NCBI GenBank assembly: GCA_900142905.1
Contig: FSRV01000001.1
Location: 1,488,001-1,552,000, forward strand
DNA from: Burkholderia sp. GAS332
GTDB taxonomy: Bacteria; Pseudomonadota; Gammaproteobacteria; Burkholderiales; Burkholderiaceae
Reading direction: 5' to 3'
Length of the DNA stretch: 64,000 nt
Below the pieces are notes generated by a model, which was not told the DNA's origin, ran no database searches, and saw only the letters and a program-made list of their open reading frames with translations. The position numbers were made by a program, and so were the translations under genes. This document shows, in pieces, positions 20,101 through 27,602 of the stretch; the first letter of the stretch is position 1; every line of letters begins with the position of its first letter.

Positions 20101-21237
20101 CCGCGCTTCGCCGACCGGCAACGCGACGCCTGGCGAATAGACGCCCTGTCGTGCGCGTCCCAGTGCCGCGCGGTTTACGTCAGAGGCAAGGATCATGAAG
20201 GGTCGCGTCGTCCGGCGCTTCTCGAGCTCCTCGGTCAGCAGCATGGCCATCGAATAGGCCTCTTCGCCTGTCGCACATCCCGGCACCCAGACACGAATGG
20301 GCTGCTCGCCATCCGGCTCTTCGAGGATGCTGGTCAGGACACGTTCGGAGAGCGCGCGCCATGCTTCGGGATCGCGAAAGAACTCCGTTACGCCGATCAT
20401 CATGTCGAGGCTCAGAGCCTGTGCCTCCTCGACCCTGACTCTCAGGAGGTCGCAATACGCATCGAGGCTGTCAATCCGGTTGACCGTCATGCGACGGGCA
20501 ATGCGACGCTCCAGGGTGCCCCGCTTGTAACCCCTGAAATCCGATCCGGCCGCGGCCAGCGCCCTGAGGACCGGTTCAAGGTCCGACGGATGCGCCGAGG
20601 CTGCGCAGGTCGGCGCCGTCGCGGCGGTGGAGCGAGCGATGTAATCGAACAGTGCTGCGGGCATGCTTTCGACTGGCAGCACATAGTCGACCAACCCCGT
20701 TGCGATCGCATGGGTGGGCATTGCGCTGTGCTGGGCCGTTTCAGGCGTTTGCGCCATGACCATGCCGCCCTCAGCCTTGATCGCTCTCAGGCCAGCCGAA
20801 CCGTCCGCATTCGCGCCAGTGAGCACAATCCCGATGGCGCGATCGTGCTGGTCCGCGGCCAGCGACGTGAAGAACTCGTCGATCGGCATGGGGATGGCTG
20901 GACGCTCAACGGCGGCCCGAAGCCTGAATGCGTCCTGCGCGATAAGGACTGACACTTTCGGCGGGATAACATAGACGTGCCCCGCACGCAGCATTGCGCC
21001 ATCCTCGATGACTGACACAGGTAAACCCGTGTCTTTGGCCAGCAGTTCCGGGAGATGACTGGCGGAGCCTGGAGCCAGATGAACGACAACCACAAAGGCA
21101 ATGTCGTTCGGAATCACGGAAGCCGCCCTGAAAAACAGGCTCAGCGCATGAAGGCCACCGGCAGACGCGCCGATCGCGACTATTCGGGGAGCAATGGCCG
21201 GCCCGGGCGCCGCGGAAGTGTAATTGGAATTATTCAT
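17191..21237 (-). CDS. CheB-CheR-PAS-histidine kinase-receiver fusion protein
   Basis: A 1348-residue signalling protein. Residues ~15-200 are a CheB methylesterase domain with the full triad Ser25 (AIGASAGG), His53 and Asp145 (GANADGSAG). Residues ~215-480 form a CheR methyltransferase domain (RRIARRM, SAM-site VPGCATGEEAYS). A long Glu-rich coiled coil covers ~645-725. Two PAS domains follow (~730-955), then HisKA with FLATLGHELRNPL (His near 988), an HATPase with NAARYTLPGG and DNGRGI, and a receiver with its Asp near 1272 (LLDLGLPGMDG). There is no receiver on CheB and no membrane segment. Such fusions couple a methylation-like module to a kinase, and their output is generally unknown. 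No chemotaxis genes lie nearby. Confidence 0.92.
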   Translation of the reverse strand: MNNSNYTSAAPGPAIAPRIVAIGASAGGLHALSLFFRAASVIPNDIAFVVVVHLAPGSASHLPELLAKDTGLPVSVIEDGAMLRAGHVYVIPPKVSVLIAQDAFRLRAAVERPAIPMPIDEFFTSLAADQHDRAIGIVLTGANADGSAGLRAIKAEGGMVMAQTPETAQHSAMPTHAIATGLVDYVLPVESMPAALFDYIARSTAATAPTCAASAHPSDLEPVLRALAAAGSDFRGYKRGTLERRIARRMTVNRIDSLDAYCDLLRVRVEEAQALSLDMMIGVTEFFRDPEAWRALSERVLTSILEEPDGEQPIRVWVPGCATGEEAYSMAMLLTEELEKRRTTRPFMILASDVNRAALGRARQGVYSPGVALPVGEARLERFFHPHDDGYQIRQELRETVLFTPQNLIADPPFSRVDLISCRNLLIYLEPEAQQRVFELFHFALNPKRYLFLGRSESTDPDSTQFQEVSRAWRIYQRSPAVAPAVSGNRFSARAARLEEFPPASRVGVRSKGYAELVNATLLEEHHAASVLINSAHQVLYVSGSTDEYLTQPAGEPTGNILDMAREGLRLKLRIVLRRAIQDRTATPVSEVVSDGGAAAVKITVTRPFDTAHAGKALLVIFARLPMVDRPASPVPSGIDSDLWHLESELRTTQVELGSTIEELEESNSELRVSNEEILSMNEELRSANEELETSKEELQAVNEQLNVVNSQLEQKVHQLEVVNEDVTNLLASMQIATLLIDQHRVIRRFTPGAVRIFGLAPTDIGRVIVDVLGNPLGDALPEEVDRVLQGVDQQIEKEIETATAEWYVRRVTPYLAISGKPPAGVVVTWTDITHVKRSDERARRLAAVVQDSNDAVTVFDLRGRFIAWNKAASAMYGYSEAEALRMTVSEILPEGARQDHLDFIHHAANNEAQHSYETQRVTKDGHVINIWITLSVLSDDLGNATAIATTERDLTNRNVSNTQLRERAERLALADRRKNEFLATLGHELRNPLAALCSAGELLVSEGIAAPKKAWAAGVVQRQGRAMTRLVDDMLDLTRITNGSIELHRQTVELKTVVRSAIEVCQPVFDERHHHLSISLPDEPLALYVDPARLSQVLENILINAARYTLPGGEISLTAVRIGHRLSIRIRDNGRGIPTPMLGSLFDMFVRGPVSDGQIHGGLGVGLSVVRRLVELHGGSVRASSDGETGSEFVVDLPLDVPRPDREAAGPAQVSDNTVPARILIIDDNPDACEALALLLTSEGHVVETCVDGIQGLGAVAAFRPDAVLLDLGLPGMDGYEIARELRESEATRNTILIAVTGYGQPGDRLRSAEAGFDHHLTKPVDFQALMRLLTARARPAVDQRNR

Positions 21238-21273
21238 GGCGCACCGCTGGAAACTGCTGGAGCCCCAGTTTAG

Positions 21274-21493
21274 CGCCTAACGCGGCGCAACCGATCGAAC
21301 TTCAGGTCCCAGGCGATTCGCTGCGGTTGTTTCGCACCGCCAATGGACCGCACGAAACAGGGTTGACGTGAAATCAACTCACAACTCACCGGAACTGATC
21401 GCCAACATGCTGGGCGTCCGGCGCGCCGGCGTGACGGAAGCGGCGTTGAAACTGCAGGATGCCGGGCTGATCCGTTACAGCCATCGTCATATA
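21274..21493 (+). pseudogene. Remnant of a Crp/Fnr-family regulator (C-terminal HTH part)
   Basis: From 21368 the plus strand encodes SPELIANMLGVRRAGVTEA and LKLQDAGLIRYSHRHI. This is the typical C-terminal helix-turn-helix of proteobacterial Crp-like regulators, where TMTQELIANMLGVRREGVTE is usual. It has no ligand-binding domain. Just upstream, in another frame, NRSNFRSQAIRC resembles the preceding 'CNRHHS..QQLCRW' segment. A frameshift and stop therefore separate two pieces of the same decayed gene. The N-terminal piece of such a regulator is fused to rlpA 4.4 kb away on the opposite strand. The reading is by family memory and not by alignment. Confidence 0.65.
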
Positions 21494-22371
21494 TGGTCAC
21501 AAACAACGCCCTGTCCAACGACAATGGGCAGCCGGAGAATGAATTCGCTACCGGTACCCGGACCAGCGCTGCGCGCTGACACCATTCCTCCATGCGATCC
21601 GGCAATGGCTTTCACGACGGCAAGACCAATTCCCAGACCACCGGCACTCGCCGCTATCGTCCTGCCAGACTGAGTGAAGAGGTCGAAGATATGCGGCAGG
21701 AGCGCGGCAGATACACCCAGGCCGTCGCCTTTGACGGAGACGACAAGATCGTTTCTGTCCGCGAGCACGGCCACGTTGATATGGCCACCCGACGGTGTGT
21801 ATTTCACTGCGTTGTGCAGGAGGTTATTAAGGGCCTGTGAGAGACGGACCGGATCGCCTTCAATGTACAGTGTCCCGGAGGGAATCTGGATTGTGAGTGT
21901 CTGGCTACGTCTGGCCGCTGCTAGGGTGACTGCTTCGAGTGGGTCGGTCAGAAAGTCCGTGAGATCGATCTGGACCTTGCTCACGCGGAGCTCGCCTCGG
22001 CCGACGCGGGTAGCGTCCATCAGATCCTCGGCGAGTCGAGCGATTGCGTCGATCTGGCGGTCGATCGTATCGGTCATCCGCAGCACTTCGGGCTGACCGG
22101 CTGACGCCAGCCGAATGACGCGGGCAGCAAGCCGCAGCGGCGTCAACGGCCCACGCAATTCGTGCGCAACGACTGCCAGAATCTCATCCGTGAGTTGTGG
22201 CGCGTTTAAACGGCGTCGGCCTCGCAACGAACCATTGGAGAGAACGACGGCAGCTTGCCGAGGAGTACATTCGACGAATCCATTCGTGAAACTTGCCTGA
22301 TATGGCGGATACCACGAATATGACGGAGGAGCGCCAACGGGTGGCCGGGCGAATACCGGATTTGCTGACAT
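21487..22371 (-). CDS. Sensor-type histidine kinase with altered ATP-binding motif
   Basis: About 294 residues from ATG 22371 (22383 is also possible). No membrane or PAS domain is visible. After a short Pro/Tyr-rich leader comes HisKA with EILAVVAHELRGPLTPLRL, then an HATPase domain with N-box NNLLHNAVKYTPSGG and a late GGLGIGLAVVKAIAGSHGG. The G1 box reads VKGDGLGV where active kinases have D-x-G-x-G (for example RDNGIG), so the adenine-contacting Asp is replaced by Gly. Its 3' end touches the Crp remnant at 21493. The motif copy at 22566 lies about 195 bases upstream. A stand-alone receiver is encoded at 23401. Confidence 0.82.
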   Translation of the reverse strand: MSANPVFARPPVGAPPSYSWYPPYQASFTNGFVECTPRQAAVVLSNGSLRGRRRLNAPQLTDEILAVVAHELRGPLTPLRLAARVIRLASAGQPEVLRMTDTIDRQIDAIARLAEDLMDATRVGRGELRVSKVQIDLTDFLTDPLEAVTLAAARRSQTLTIQIPSGTLYIEGDPVRLSQALNNLLHNAVKYTPSGGHINVAVLADRNDLVVSVKGDGLGVSAALLPHIFDLFTQSGRTIAASAGGLGIGLAVVKAIAGSHGGMVSARSAGPGTGSEFILRLPIVVGQGVVCDHI

Positions 22372-22565
22372 CTTGATCCCCATTCTGCGACGCGCGGATC
22401 GCGGCTCGCTGGCAAAGCGCACTGCTGCCGGTGGCGTTTTGTCACAAGGACTTCCTGTTTTGTAACGTTTGCCGGCTGCCAGCGAACACCTGCCTCGCGA
22501 GAACGGTCTGAAGATCGCTGGGGCGCGCAGGGCCTGAAGATACTTTGTCACATAGGGTCAGCTAC

Positions 22566-22577
22566 GTCTGTACGGTA
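22566..22577 (-). repeat. Copy 3 of repeated 12-base motif
   Basis: GTCTGTACGGTA, identical to copies at 16070 and 17067, between the histidine kinase and the DUF892 gene. A looser copy, GTCAGTATGGTC (9/12), lies 79 bases further at 22645, about 111 bases before the DUF892 start. Confidence 0.5.
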
Positions 22578-22766
22578 GTGGTCAAAGTGCCTTGCTCAAT
22601 GGGTCAATCCGGTATTCCTGTCCCATCGCGTGATCGATCTAGCCGTCAGTATGGTCGACGTAAGGCCCGGCGGCTACTCTTCCGGTGGGACACGCCTGAC
22701 GGACAATGATGCTGTGTCGCCGCGGCGAACCAGCCGTATTCAACTTGATCATGACAGGGAGTCGCT

Positions 22767-23267
22767 ATGTCCGATCGAAAAGACGCGCTGTTGAGCGCGT
22801 TGCGAGATGCTTACGCGATGGAACGGGATGCTGAGCGACTGCTGAGAATCCACGCGACCGGCTCGACATCAAATCCCGACGTCAATGCGCGCATTGAAGC
22901 GCACCTGACGGAGACACTGGCCTACCAGAAATCGTTGGCGAGCTGCATTGCGCGCATCGACGAAAGCGGTGACACGCCGCTGGTGCTTACCGATGACTTC
23001 GAGGTGTCTATTCAGACAAGTGCAGTCGGTCGATCGCCGGACGAGCTAGTAGGGAACCTGCAAAGTCTGTATGTGTTCAAGCATCAGGAGATCGCGTCCT
23101 ACACTTCATTGATCGCCATCGCTGAAGCCAGCGGTTTCTTTGAGACGAAGGTCGCGTGCGAGACCATTATCCTGGGACAGATCGCCATGGCGGACTGGCT
23201 ACTTGACCGTCTTTCTGCAGCCGCGACGGCGTATCTGGGGCGCGACGCGTCCCCGGAAAAGAGCTAA
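22767..23267 (+). CDS. DUF892/YciE-type ferritin-like protein
   Basis: A 166-residue all-helical protein of the YciE/YciF (DUF892) ferritin-like group. Helices rich in Glu and His (LRDAYAMERDAERLL, HLTETLAYQKSLASCI, VFKHQEIASYTSLIAIAEASG) are spaced as in the four-helix bundle, whose Glu/His residues can bind a di-metal centre. Members are induced by stress or stationary phase in several proteobacteria, but no reaction is established. ATG follows ACAGGGAGTCGCT. The gene is divergent from the kinase at 22371. Confidence 0.8.
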   Translation: MSDRKDALLSALRDAYAMERDAERLLRIHATGSTSNPDVNARIEAHLTETLAYQKSLASCIARIDESGDTPLVLTDDFEVSIQTSAVGRSPDELVGNLQSLYVFKHQEIASYTSLIAIAEASGFFETKVACETIILGQIAMADWLLDRLSAAATAYLGRDASPEKS

Positions 23268-23400
23268 GTCACCCTTGCGAAGATGAGGGCGAGTGCCACT
23301 TCTGGTGCGAGATGTTCTCCATCGTTTTTCCTGGTGGTTCGCGACGGACTCGCCCTTCAATTTGCGCAGTGGCGCGGACGATAAGTACACACTAAAAAAC

Positions 23401-23799
23401 TCACGGAGCCAGCGGCAATGCCGAAGGAGCGCAGGATGCAATCGCGGTCAGAATAGCCGGCAGTTGCGCAGGCTTTACAAAATGGTAGTCGAAGCCAGCC
23501 CGGAATGATTCGGCCCGTTCGGATGGCGATGATAGGCTCGTCACTGCCAGCAGCATCGGCGCAGGGCTGGCTCTGACGCTCCGGATTTGTCTGGCTGCCG
23601 CTCGACCATCAAGACGGGGCATCTGGATGTCGAGAAGAACTGCATCAGGACGCCACATCCGGTATTCGGCGAGCGCGTCCACGCCATCCCCGACGATTCG
23701 CACATCATAGCCGTAAGCGTCGAAGAACAGCGCGTAGGCGGCCAGCAAGTCCGGATCATCGTCCGCAATGAGCAGGCGCGTTGCCTTGGCAGTGGACAT
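23401..23799 (-). CDS. Stand-alone response regulator receiver
   Basis: 132 residues consisting only of a receiver domain: acidic pocket RLLIADDDPDLL, phospho-acceptor Asp in VLLDIQMPRLDG, Thr in LLAVTSLSS and Lys in YHFVKPAQ. No output domain. ATG at 23799 follows AAGGAGGAGAAATCGG, which settles the start against a longer frame to 23919. Likely partner of the soluble kinase at 21487 or of the CheBR fusion kinase, by proximity only. Confidence 0.88.
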   Translation of the reverse strand: MSTAKATRLLIADDDPDLLAAYALFFDAYGYDVRIVGDGVDALAEYRMWRPDAVLLDIQMPRLDGRAAARQIRSVRASPAPMLLAVTSLSSPSERAESFRAGFDYHFVKPAQLPAILTAIASCAPSALPLAP

Positions 23800-23937
23800 C
23801 CGATTTCTCCTCCTTGCATCCTGCTGTGAACAGCAATTTGGAGGCCTGATCGAATCGCAGCAAAAATTTGTGCAGAATGTATACGCCACGAACGGGAAAA
23901 AGGACGACATCCAGCCCATTCCCGTGACCCAAGGTGG

Positions 23938-24072
23938 CTACCGATAGTTCACGTACGGACAATAGGCAACTGCGATTCTCCGTCTCATGGTCGCGTCGGG
24001 TCGCGCCGACTGCCAGAGGTCCAGGGACGCTAAAACAAACGCGGTGAGAAGAAACAGCATAAGCGGGTTCAT
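23938..24072 (-). CDS. Possible small membrane protein (44 aa)
   Basis: ATG at 24072 opens a 44-codon frame starting MNPLMLFLLTAFVLASLDLW, one hydrophobic helix, followed by a short basic tail (RPDATMRRRIAVAYCPY). The size and layout are those of single-pass small proteins. Only a weak GGTAGG sits before the start. Not recognised; could be a chance frame. Confidence 0.3.
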   Translation of the reverse strand: MNPLMLFLLTAFVLASLDLWQSARPDATMRRRIAVAYCPYVNYR

Positions 24073-24533
24073 ACCTACCATCCGGTCGTGAAGACTGCTG
24101 CTGTCGCGCCCGGCGGATCGGACGTGAGTATTCCGTGCACCTTGATCGTCTCATCACGAAGCGCACGAAATATGGAGTACAGGATGCACGCAATTGCCGG
24201 GGACGTCAGTACGGTTCCGTACCAGATCTTGCCGCCGGTCCGCGCCATGTCGAGCGTGCCCTGTCACCGGAGCCTTTGCGCCAGCATGCGAACTATTTCA
24301 TGCCATTGCCCGCTAGCGTTCCGAGTTGACGGTGAAGTGAGCATAGTGTCGTTAAACATAGCGAGGACCTCCCGGCCACCGCCCTGAGGGAAATGCGAAA
24401 TTCCGCAACGCGTCGCCTTCCCGCCAGCAAAGTCCTGATTCGTTAGCGCTGACTGCCATCAGGAAGCGGATCAAATCTGCGGGTTGCTCACGACGACGTG
24501 AGTGATTCAAATATGTCCAAGGAGGGAATCACC
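24073..24533. other. Intergenic region with a divergent copy of the 12-base motif
   Basis: About 460 bases with no supported gene. GTCAGTACGGTT at 24205-24216 matches the repeated motif at 10 of 12 positions and continues as GTTCCGTAC, making a small palindromic neighbourhood. The AAGGAGGGAATCACC ribosome site of the next gene lies at its right end. Several open frames cross it but none looks like protein. Confidence 0.35.
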
Positions 24534-24821
24534 ATGAAATACTTCAAACTTGTTGTTGCTGCGCTGACGGTGTTCGCGTTGGCTGCATGCACGGGTCCGG
24601 CGGGACCTCAGGGCCCCACAGGCAATAATGGCCAGAAAGGCGACATGGGATACGGCGGCACGCCCGGTGCAACCGGCGCGACTGGCGCAACAGGCGACAC
24701 GGGATACACCGGTGCGACAGGCGATACCGGGGCAACCGGTAACACGGGAGCAAGGGGTAGCACCGGCGCTAGAGGAACAACCTCAACCAACGGCACTGTG
24801 GTGATCGTCCCGAACAACTGA
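24534..24821 (+). CDS. Collagen-like lipoprotein
   Basis: 95 residues. The signal peptide [19 protein letters not shown] ends in an LAAC lipobox, so Cys19 should be lipidated. Directly after it runs an almost unbroken Gly-X-Y series of about 24 triplets, changing from [10 protein letters not shown] to many GATGDTG-type units. A short GTVVIVPNN end follows. Thr sits in the Y position, as in bacterial collagen-like proteins that are stabilised without hydroxyproline. Likely a short trimeric stalk anchored to the outer membrane. ATG follows AAGGAGGGAATCACC, so the longer frame from 24498 is not needed. Partner and function unknown. Confidence 0.85.
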   Translation: MKYFKLVVAALTVFALAACTGPAGPQGPTGNNGQKGDMGYGGTPGATGATGATGDTGYTGATGDTGATGNTGARGSTGARGTTSTNGTVVIVPNN

Positions 24822-25178
24822 GGATCGCGCGACGGGTGATGGATCAGATCCCACAATACTCGAGCTGGCGCCGTTTGACGCGTGGGCGGTCGCCGGTTCG
24901 ACATCCGGAATCGGATTGAGCACCACCCGGCATCGACGCATACGTCTCCATCTTGATCACTCGAATCAAACCGCTCGGCGATTCTCGTCGCCATTCCTTC
25001 AGAATTCCACGCGCGGCGTCTCCTGACACTTTTTATTTACCGGTGAGACTTCTTATTTTTACGCTCAACGAGCGTGGCGTAGCGGCCCCCGAACGCCACG
25101 CAGACAAAATGAGATGGTCGTTTGGTTTTCGTTCGTAGAATCGGCACGCGCAATAAGAACCATCACGTGACCGAATTC
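24822..25178. other. Intergenic region, no supported gene
   Basis: About 357 bases, locally AT-richer around 25030-25065. A 61-codon minus-strand frame from a GTG at 25029 has poor third-position GC and no ribosome site, so it is not called. No hairpin terminator was found for the collagen-like gene. Confidence 0.4.
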
Positions 25179-25664
25179 ATGAACACACTCTCCAAACCCG
25201 AACGGCGGCGAATCGGCGGCTGGCTGCTCATCGCCCTGATCTGCCTTTGCGCATGGGCGCTTTCAACCGCAGTGACAATGCGTGATCCACTGAAGCTGAT
25301 GCTCGAATGGGAACTGTTAGCGGTATTCATCCGCCCTGAAACACATGGCTGGTATCGCACCGTGATCGCGATGGTCGGCTGCGACGTGATCATCGGGTCG
25401 TTCATCGTTGCTGGCACAGGCTGGCTGGCGCTGCTCGTGCGGCGCAGATCGGCGCGTTTCCCGGTGCAGGTGCAGGCGTGGCTGTTGGCCATTATCGTCA
25501 TGCGGACCATCGCCTACCTGCTTGGCGAACACATGACCCACGCCATCGGCATTGACATCGCCATTCCATTCGACGGTTTCATTCAGGCCGCCGTCGCCGC
25601 CACGCTCGGGATACCGTATTTCAGGCTGTCCCGGCGCGTACAGCAAACTTTCGTCGCCACCTGA
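25179..25664 (+). CDS. DUF2569-like four-helix membrane protein
   Basis: 161 residues with four hydrophobic helices. It opens ERRRIGGWLLIALICL, like the 'GIGGWL' start of DUF2569 proteins. Short basic loops (LLVRRRSARFP) separate helices and suggest N-in topology. No catalytic motif. The start is uncertain: ATG 25179 or GTG 25167, neither with a good ribosome site. Function unknown. The phosphodiesterase gene is convergent 18 bases downstream. Confidence 0.65.
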   Translation: MNTLSKPERRRIGGWLLIALICLCAWALSTAVTMRDPLKLMLEWELLAVFIRPETHGWYRTVIAMVGCDVIIGSFIVAGTGWLALLVRRRSARFPVQVQAWLLAIIVMRTIAYLLGEHMTHAIGIDIAIPFDGFIQAAVAATLGIPYFRLSRRVQQTFVAT

Positions 25665-25682
25665 ACCCGCGAGGCGACACCC

Positions 25683-26510
25683 TCAATCGATCAAGTCGCC
25701 TTCAGGTTCGTAAAACGGATACGGGCCGTCAGCTTTATCGACATACGCATGATGTGTGACGATGCCCGTCGCCGGATCGTAGCGATGCAGCGCGTAAGCG
25801 GGCGGCTCCATGACGAAGGCGGAGGGCGCATCTTCGCGCAGATCGAGTCCGACCTGATGCGCGGGCGCGGGCACCGCCGACGCAATCGTGCCGCCAAAAC
25901 GCACGAACATCGGCCGATGCACATGGCCGCAGATCACCCGTTCGACATTCGGGTAACGCGCGATCAACGCGGCGAGCTTGTCGGCGGCGGCGGGATCGAG
26001 CCGCAATTCATCCATGTGCCCGATGCCGCAGACAAACGGCGGATGATGCAACGCGACCACCGTCGGTCGGCCTTGTGCCGCTTCGAGTTGCGTCTCGAGC
26101 CACGCGAGCCGCGCGTCGCACAGATTGCCGGCGCTTTCGCCCGGCACCATCGAATCGAGCGCGATTAACCGCAGCGGTCCGACATCGACCGCGTAGTGTA
26201 CGAACTCGCCACCACTGTGCAATTCGGCACGATCGGGAAACGCCGCGCGCAATGCAGTACGTTCGTCGTGATTGCCCACCATCAGGAAATAGGGGATCTC
26301 GAGCGGCGCGAGCAGGGTCTTGAGGTGCTCGTACTGTTGCGGATCGCCCTGATCGACGAGGTCGCCGGTCATGATCACGGCGTCGGGACGCGGTTCCAAC
26401 GCATTGAGCGCAGCGACGGTGCGCGCGAGATAAGCGCCGGTATCGACGCGGCGGTAAGCCAGCGCGCCGGGTCGTTTGATATGCAGGTCGCTAATTTGAG
26501 CCAGCAGCAT
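25683..26510 (-). CDS. GpdQ/CpdA-type metallophosphodiesterase
   Basis: 275 residues of the calcineurin-like fold. All metal-binding motifs are intact: ISDLHI (D8, H10), MTGDLVDQGD, VGNHDERTAL, ALHHPP and CGHVHRP. The layout matches class III cyclic-nucleotide and glycerophosphodiesterases (GpdQ, CpdA). ATG at 26510 follows AAAGGAATTCCCC. It is the last gene of the ABC operon, 45 bases after the ATPase. That position favours hydrolysis of an imported phosphodiester (for example a glycerophosphodiester) over cAMP turnover. This is inferred from context. Confidence 0.85.
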   Translation of the reverse strand: MLLAQISDLHIKRPGALAYRRVDTGAYLARTVAALNALEPRPDAVIMTGDLVDQGDPQQYEHLKTLLAPLEIPYFLMVGNHDERTALRAAFPDRAELHSGGEFVHYAVDVGPLRLIALDSMVPGESAGNLCDARLAWLETQLEAAQGRPTVVALHHPPFVCGIGHMDELRLDPAAADKLAALIARYPNVERVICGHVHRPMFVRFGGTIASAVPAPAHQVGLDLREDAPSAFVMEPPAYALHRYDPATGIVTHHAYVDKADGPYPFYEPEGDLID

Positions 26511-26555
26511 GGGGAATTCCTTTCTATGGCGCGCTAAAAGCACAGCGCAGCGTCA

Positions 26556-27602
26556 TTACGATAGCGCAATCAGCGCGTCCTGCGCGATCGAAATCCCGAC
26601 CGGCGTGCCGCGCGCGAGTTCTACCCGGCCGGCGACGTCGATCAGCAAAGCGTCCGGTGCGGCGCCACCGATCGTGAGCCGGGTGCGCTCGCCGAGAAAC
26701 GCGGTGCTTTCGATATTGCCGCGTAGCTGGGCGCTGGCCGGATCGGCGAGGGTCGCGTCTTCGGGGCGGAAGAAAATTTCGTGGGCGGCGCTTGCGTGCG
26801 CGGCGTCCGGAGGCAGAGGTACAGCACCGCCGGTCGTCGTCAGCAGACCATCGCGCCGCTCGCCCGCCAGCCGGTTGATCGTGCCGACGAACTGCGCGAC
26901 CGTGCGATTCGCCGGACGATAGTAGATGTCGCGCGGCGACCCGATCTGTTCGATGCGTCCCGCGCTCATTACGACGATGCGGTCGCCGAGCTCCATCGCC
27001 TCGGCCTGATCGTGCGTCACGTAGACGGTCGTGATGCCCAGCTCGCGCAGCAGCGTATTCATCTCGCTGCGCAAGGTGTCGCGCAAACGTGCGTCGAGAG
27101 CGGTCAGCGGTTCGTCGAGCAGCAGCACACGGGGTTGCACGGCGAGTGCGCGGGCCAAGGCAACTCGCTGACGCTGGCCGCCGGACAGCTGATCGATGGG
27201 TTTGTCCGCGTGCGCAGTGAGACGCATCATCGCGAGCAGTTCGTCGACGCGTTGCCGTGCGCTTTCAGCCGGGATCCGTTTGATCTTCAGTCCGTAGCCG
27301 ATGTTGCCGCGCACGGTCAGGTTCGGAAACAGCGCGTAGCTTTGGAACACCATCCCGACCTGGCGTTTTTCGATCGGCAGTGCGGTGACGTCTTCGTCAC
27401 CGAACGCGATGCGGCCGCCGGCGTCGGGTGTCTCGAGGCCCGCGATCATGCGCAGTGTGGTGGTTTTGCCGCAACCGGACGGGCCAAGCAGCACCAGCGT
27501 CTCACCGGCGCCGATGTGCAGATCGAGCGGTTCGAGCACACGCGTGCCGCGAAACGTTTTCGCGCATTGCGTGAGCGTGATGGGAACGGAGTCGAGTTTC
27601 AT
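26556..27602 (-). CDS. ABC transporter ATP-binding protein (PotA/FbpC/Ugp type)
   Basis: 348 residues. Walker A GPSGCGKTT, Q-loop FQSYALFPNLTV, signature LSGGQRQR, Walker B VLLLDEPLTALD, switch His in VTHDQAEA, then a C-terminal TOBE-like regulatory domain (~250-348). This is the CUT1/PotA class that feeds importers with a free binding protein. ATG at 27602 overlaps the permease stop as ATGA. A 76-codon upstream extension would overlap the permease and is rejected. Confidence 0.93.
   Translation of the reverse strand: MKLDSVPITLTQCAKTFRGTRVLEPLDLHIGAGETLVLLGPSGCGKTTTLRMIAGLETPDAGGRIAFGDEDVTALPIEKRQVGMVFQSYALFPNLTVRGNIGYGLKIKRIPAESARQRVDELLAMMRLTAHADKPIDQLSGGQRQRVALARALAVQPRVLLLDEPLTALDARLRDTLRSEMNTLLRELGITTVYVTHDQAEAMELGDRIVVMSAGRIEQIGSPRDIYYRPANRTVAQFVGTINRLAGERRDGLLTTTGGAVPLPPDAAHASAAHEIFFRPEDATLADPASAQLRGNIESTAFLGERTRLTIGGAAPDALLIDVAGRVELARGTPVGISIAQDALIALS

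Noticed and set aside
24088..24387. 99-codon plus-strand frame in the gap before the collagen-like gene
   Set aside because: Composition is unlike a protein, with no ribosome site. The repeated 12-base motif lies inside it.
24598..24790. Repetitive DNA looking like a repeat array
   Set aside because: The repeats are nine-base coding units of Gly-X-Y triplets inside a lipoprotein gene. There are no spacers, so it is not CRISPR.
24844..25029. 61-codon minus-strand frame from GTG
   Set aside because: Poor third-position GC compared with neighbours and no Shine-Dalgarno site. Kept only as a remote possibility.
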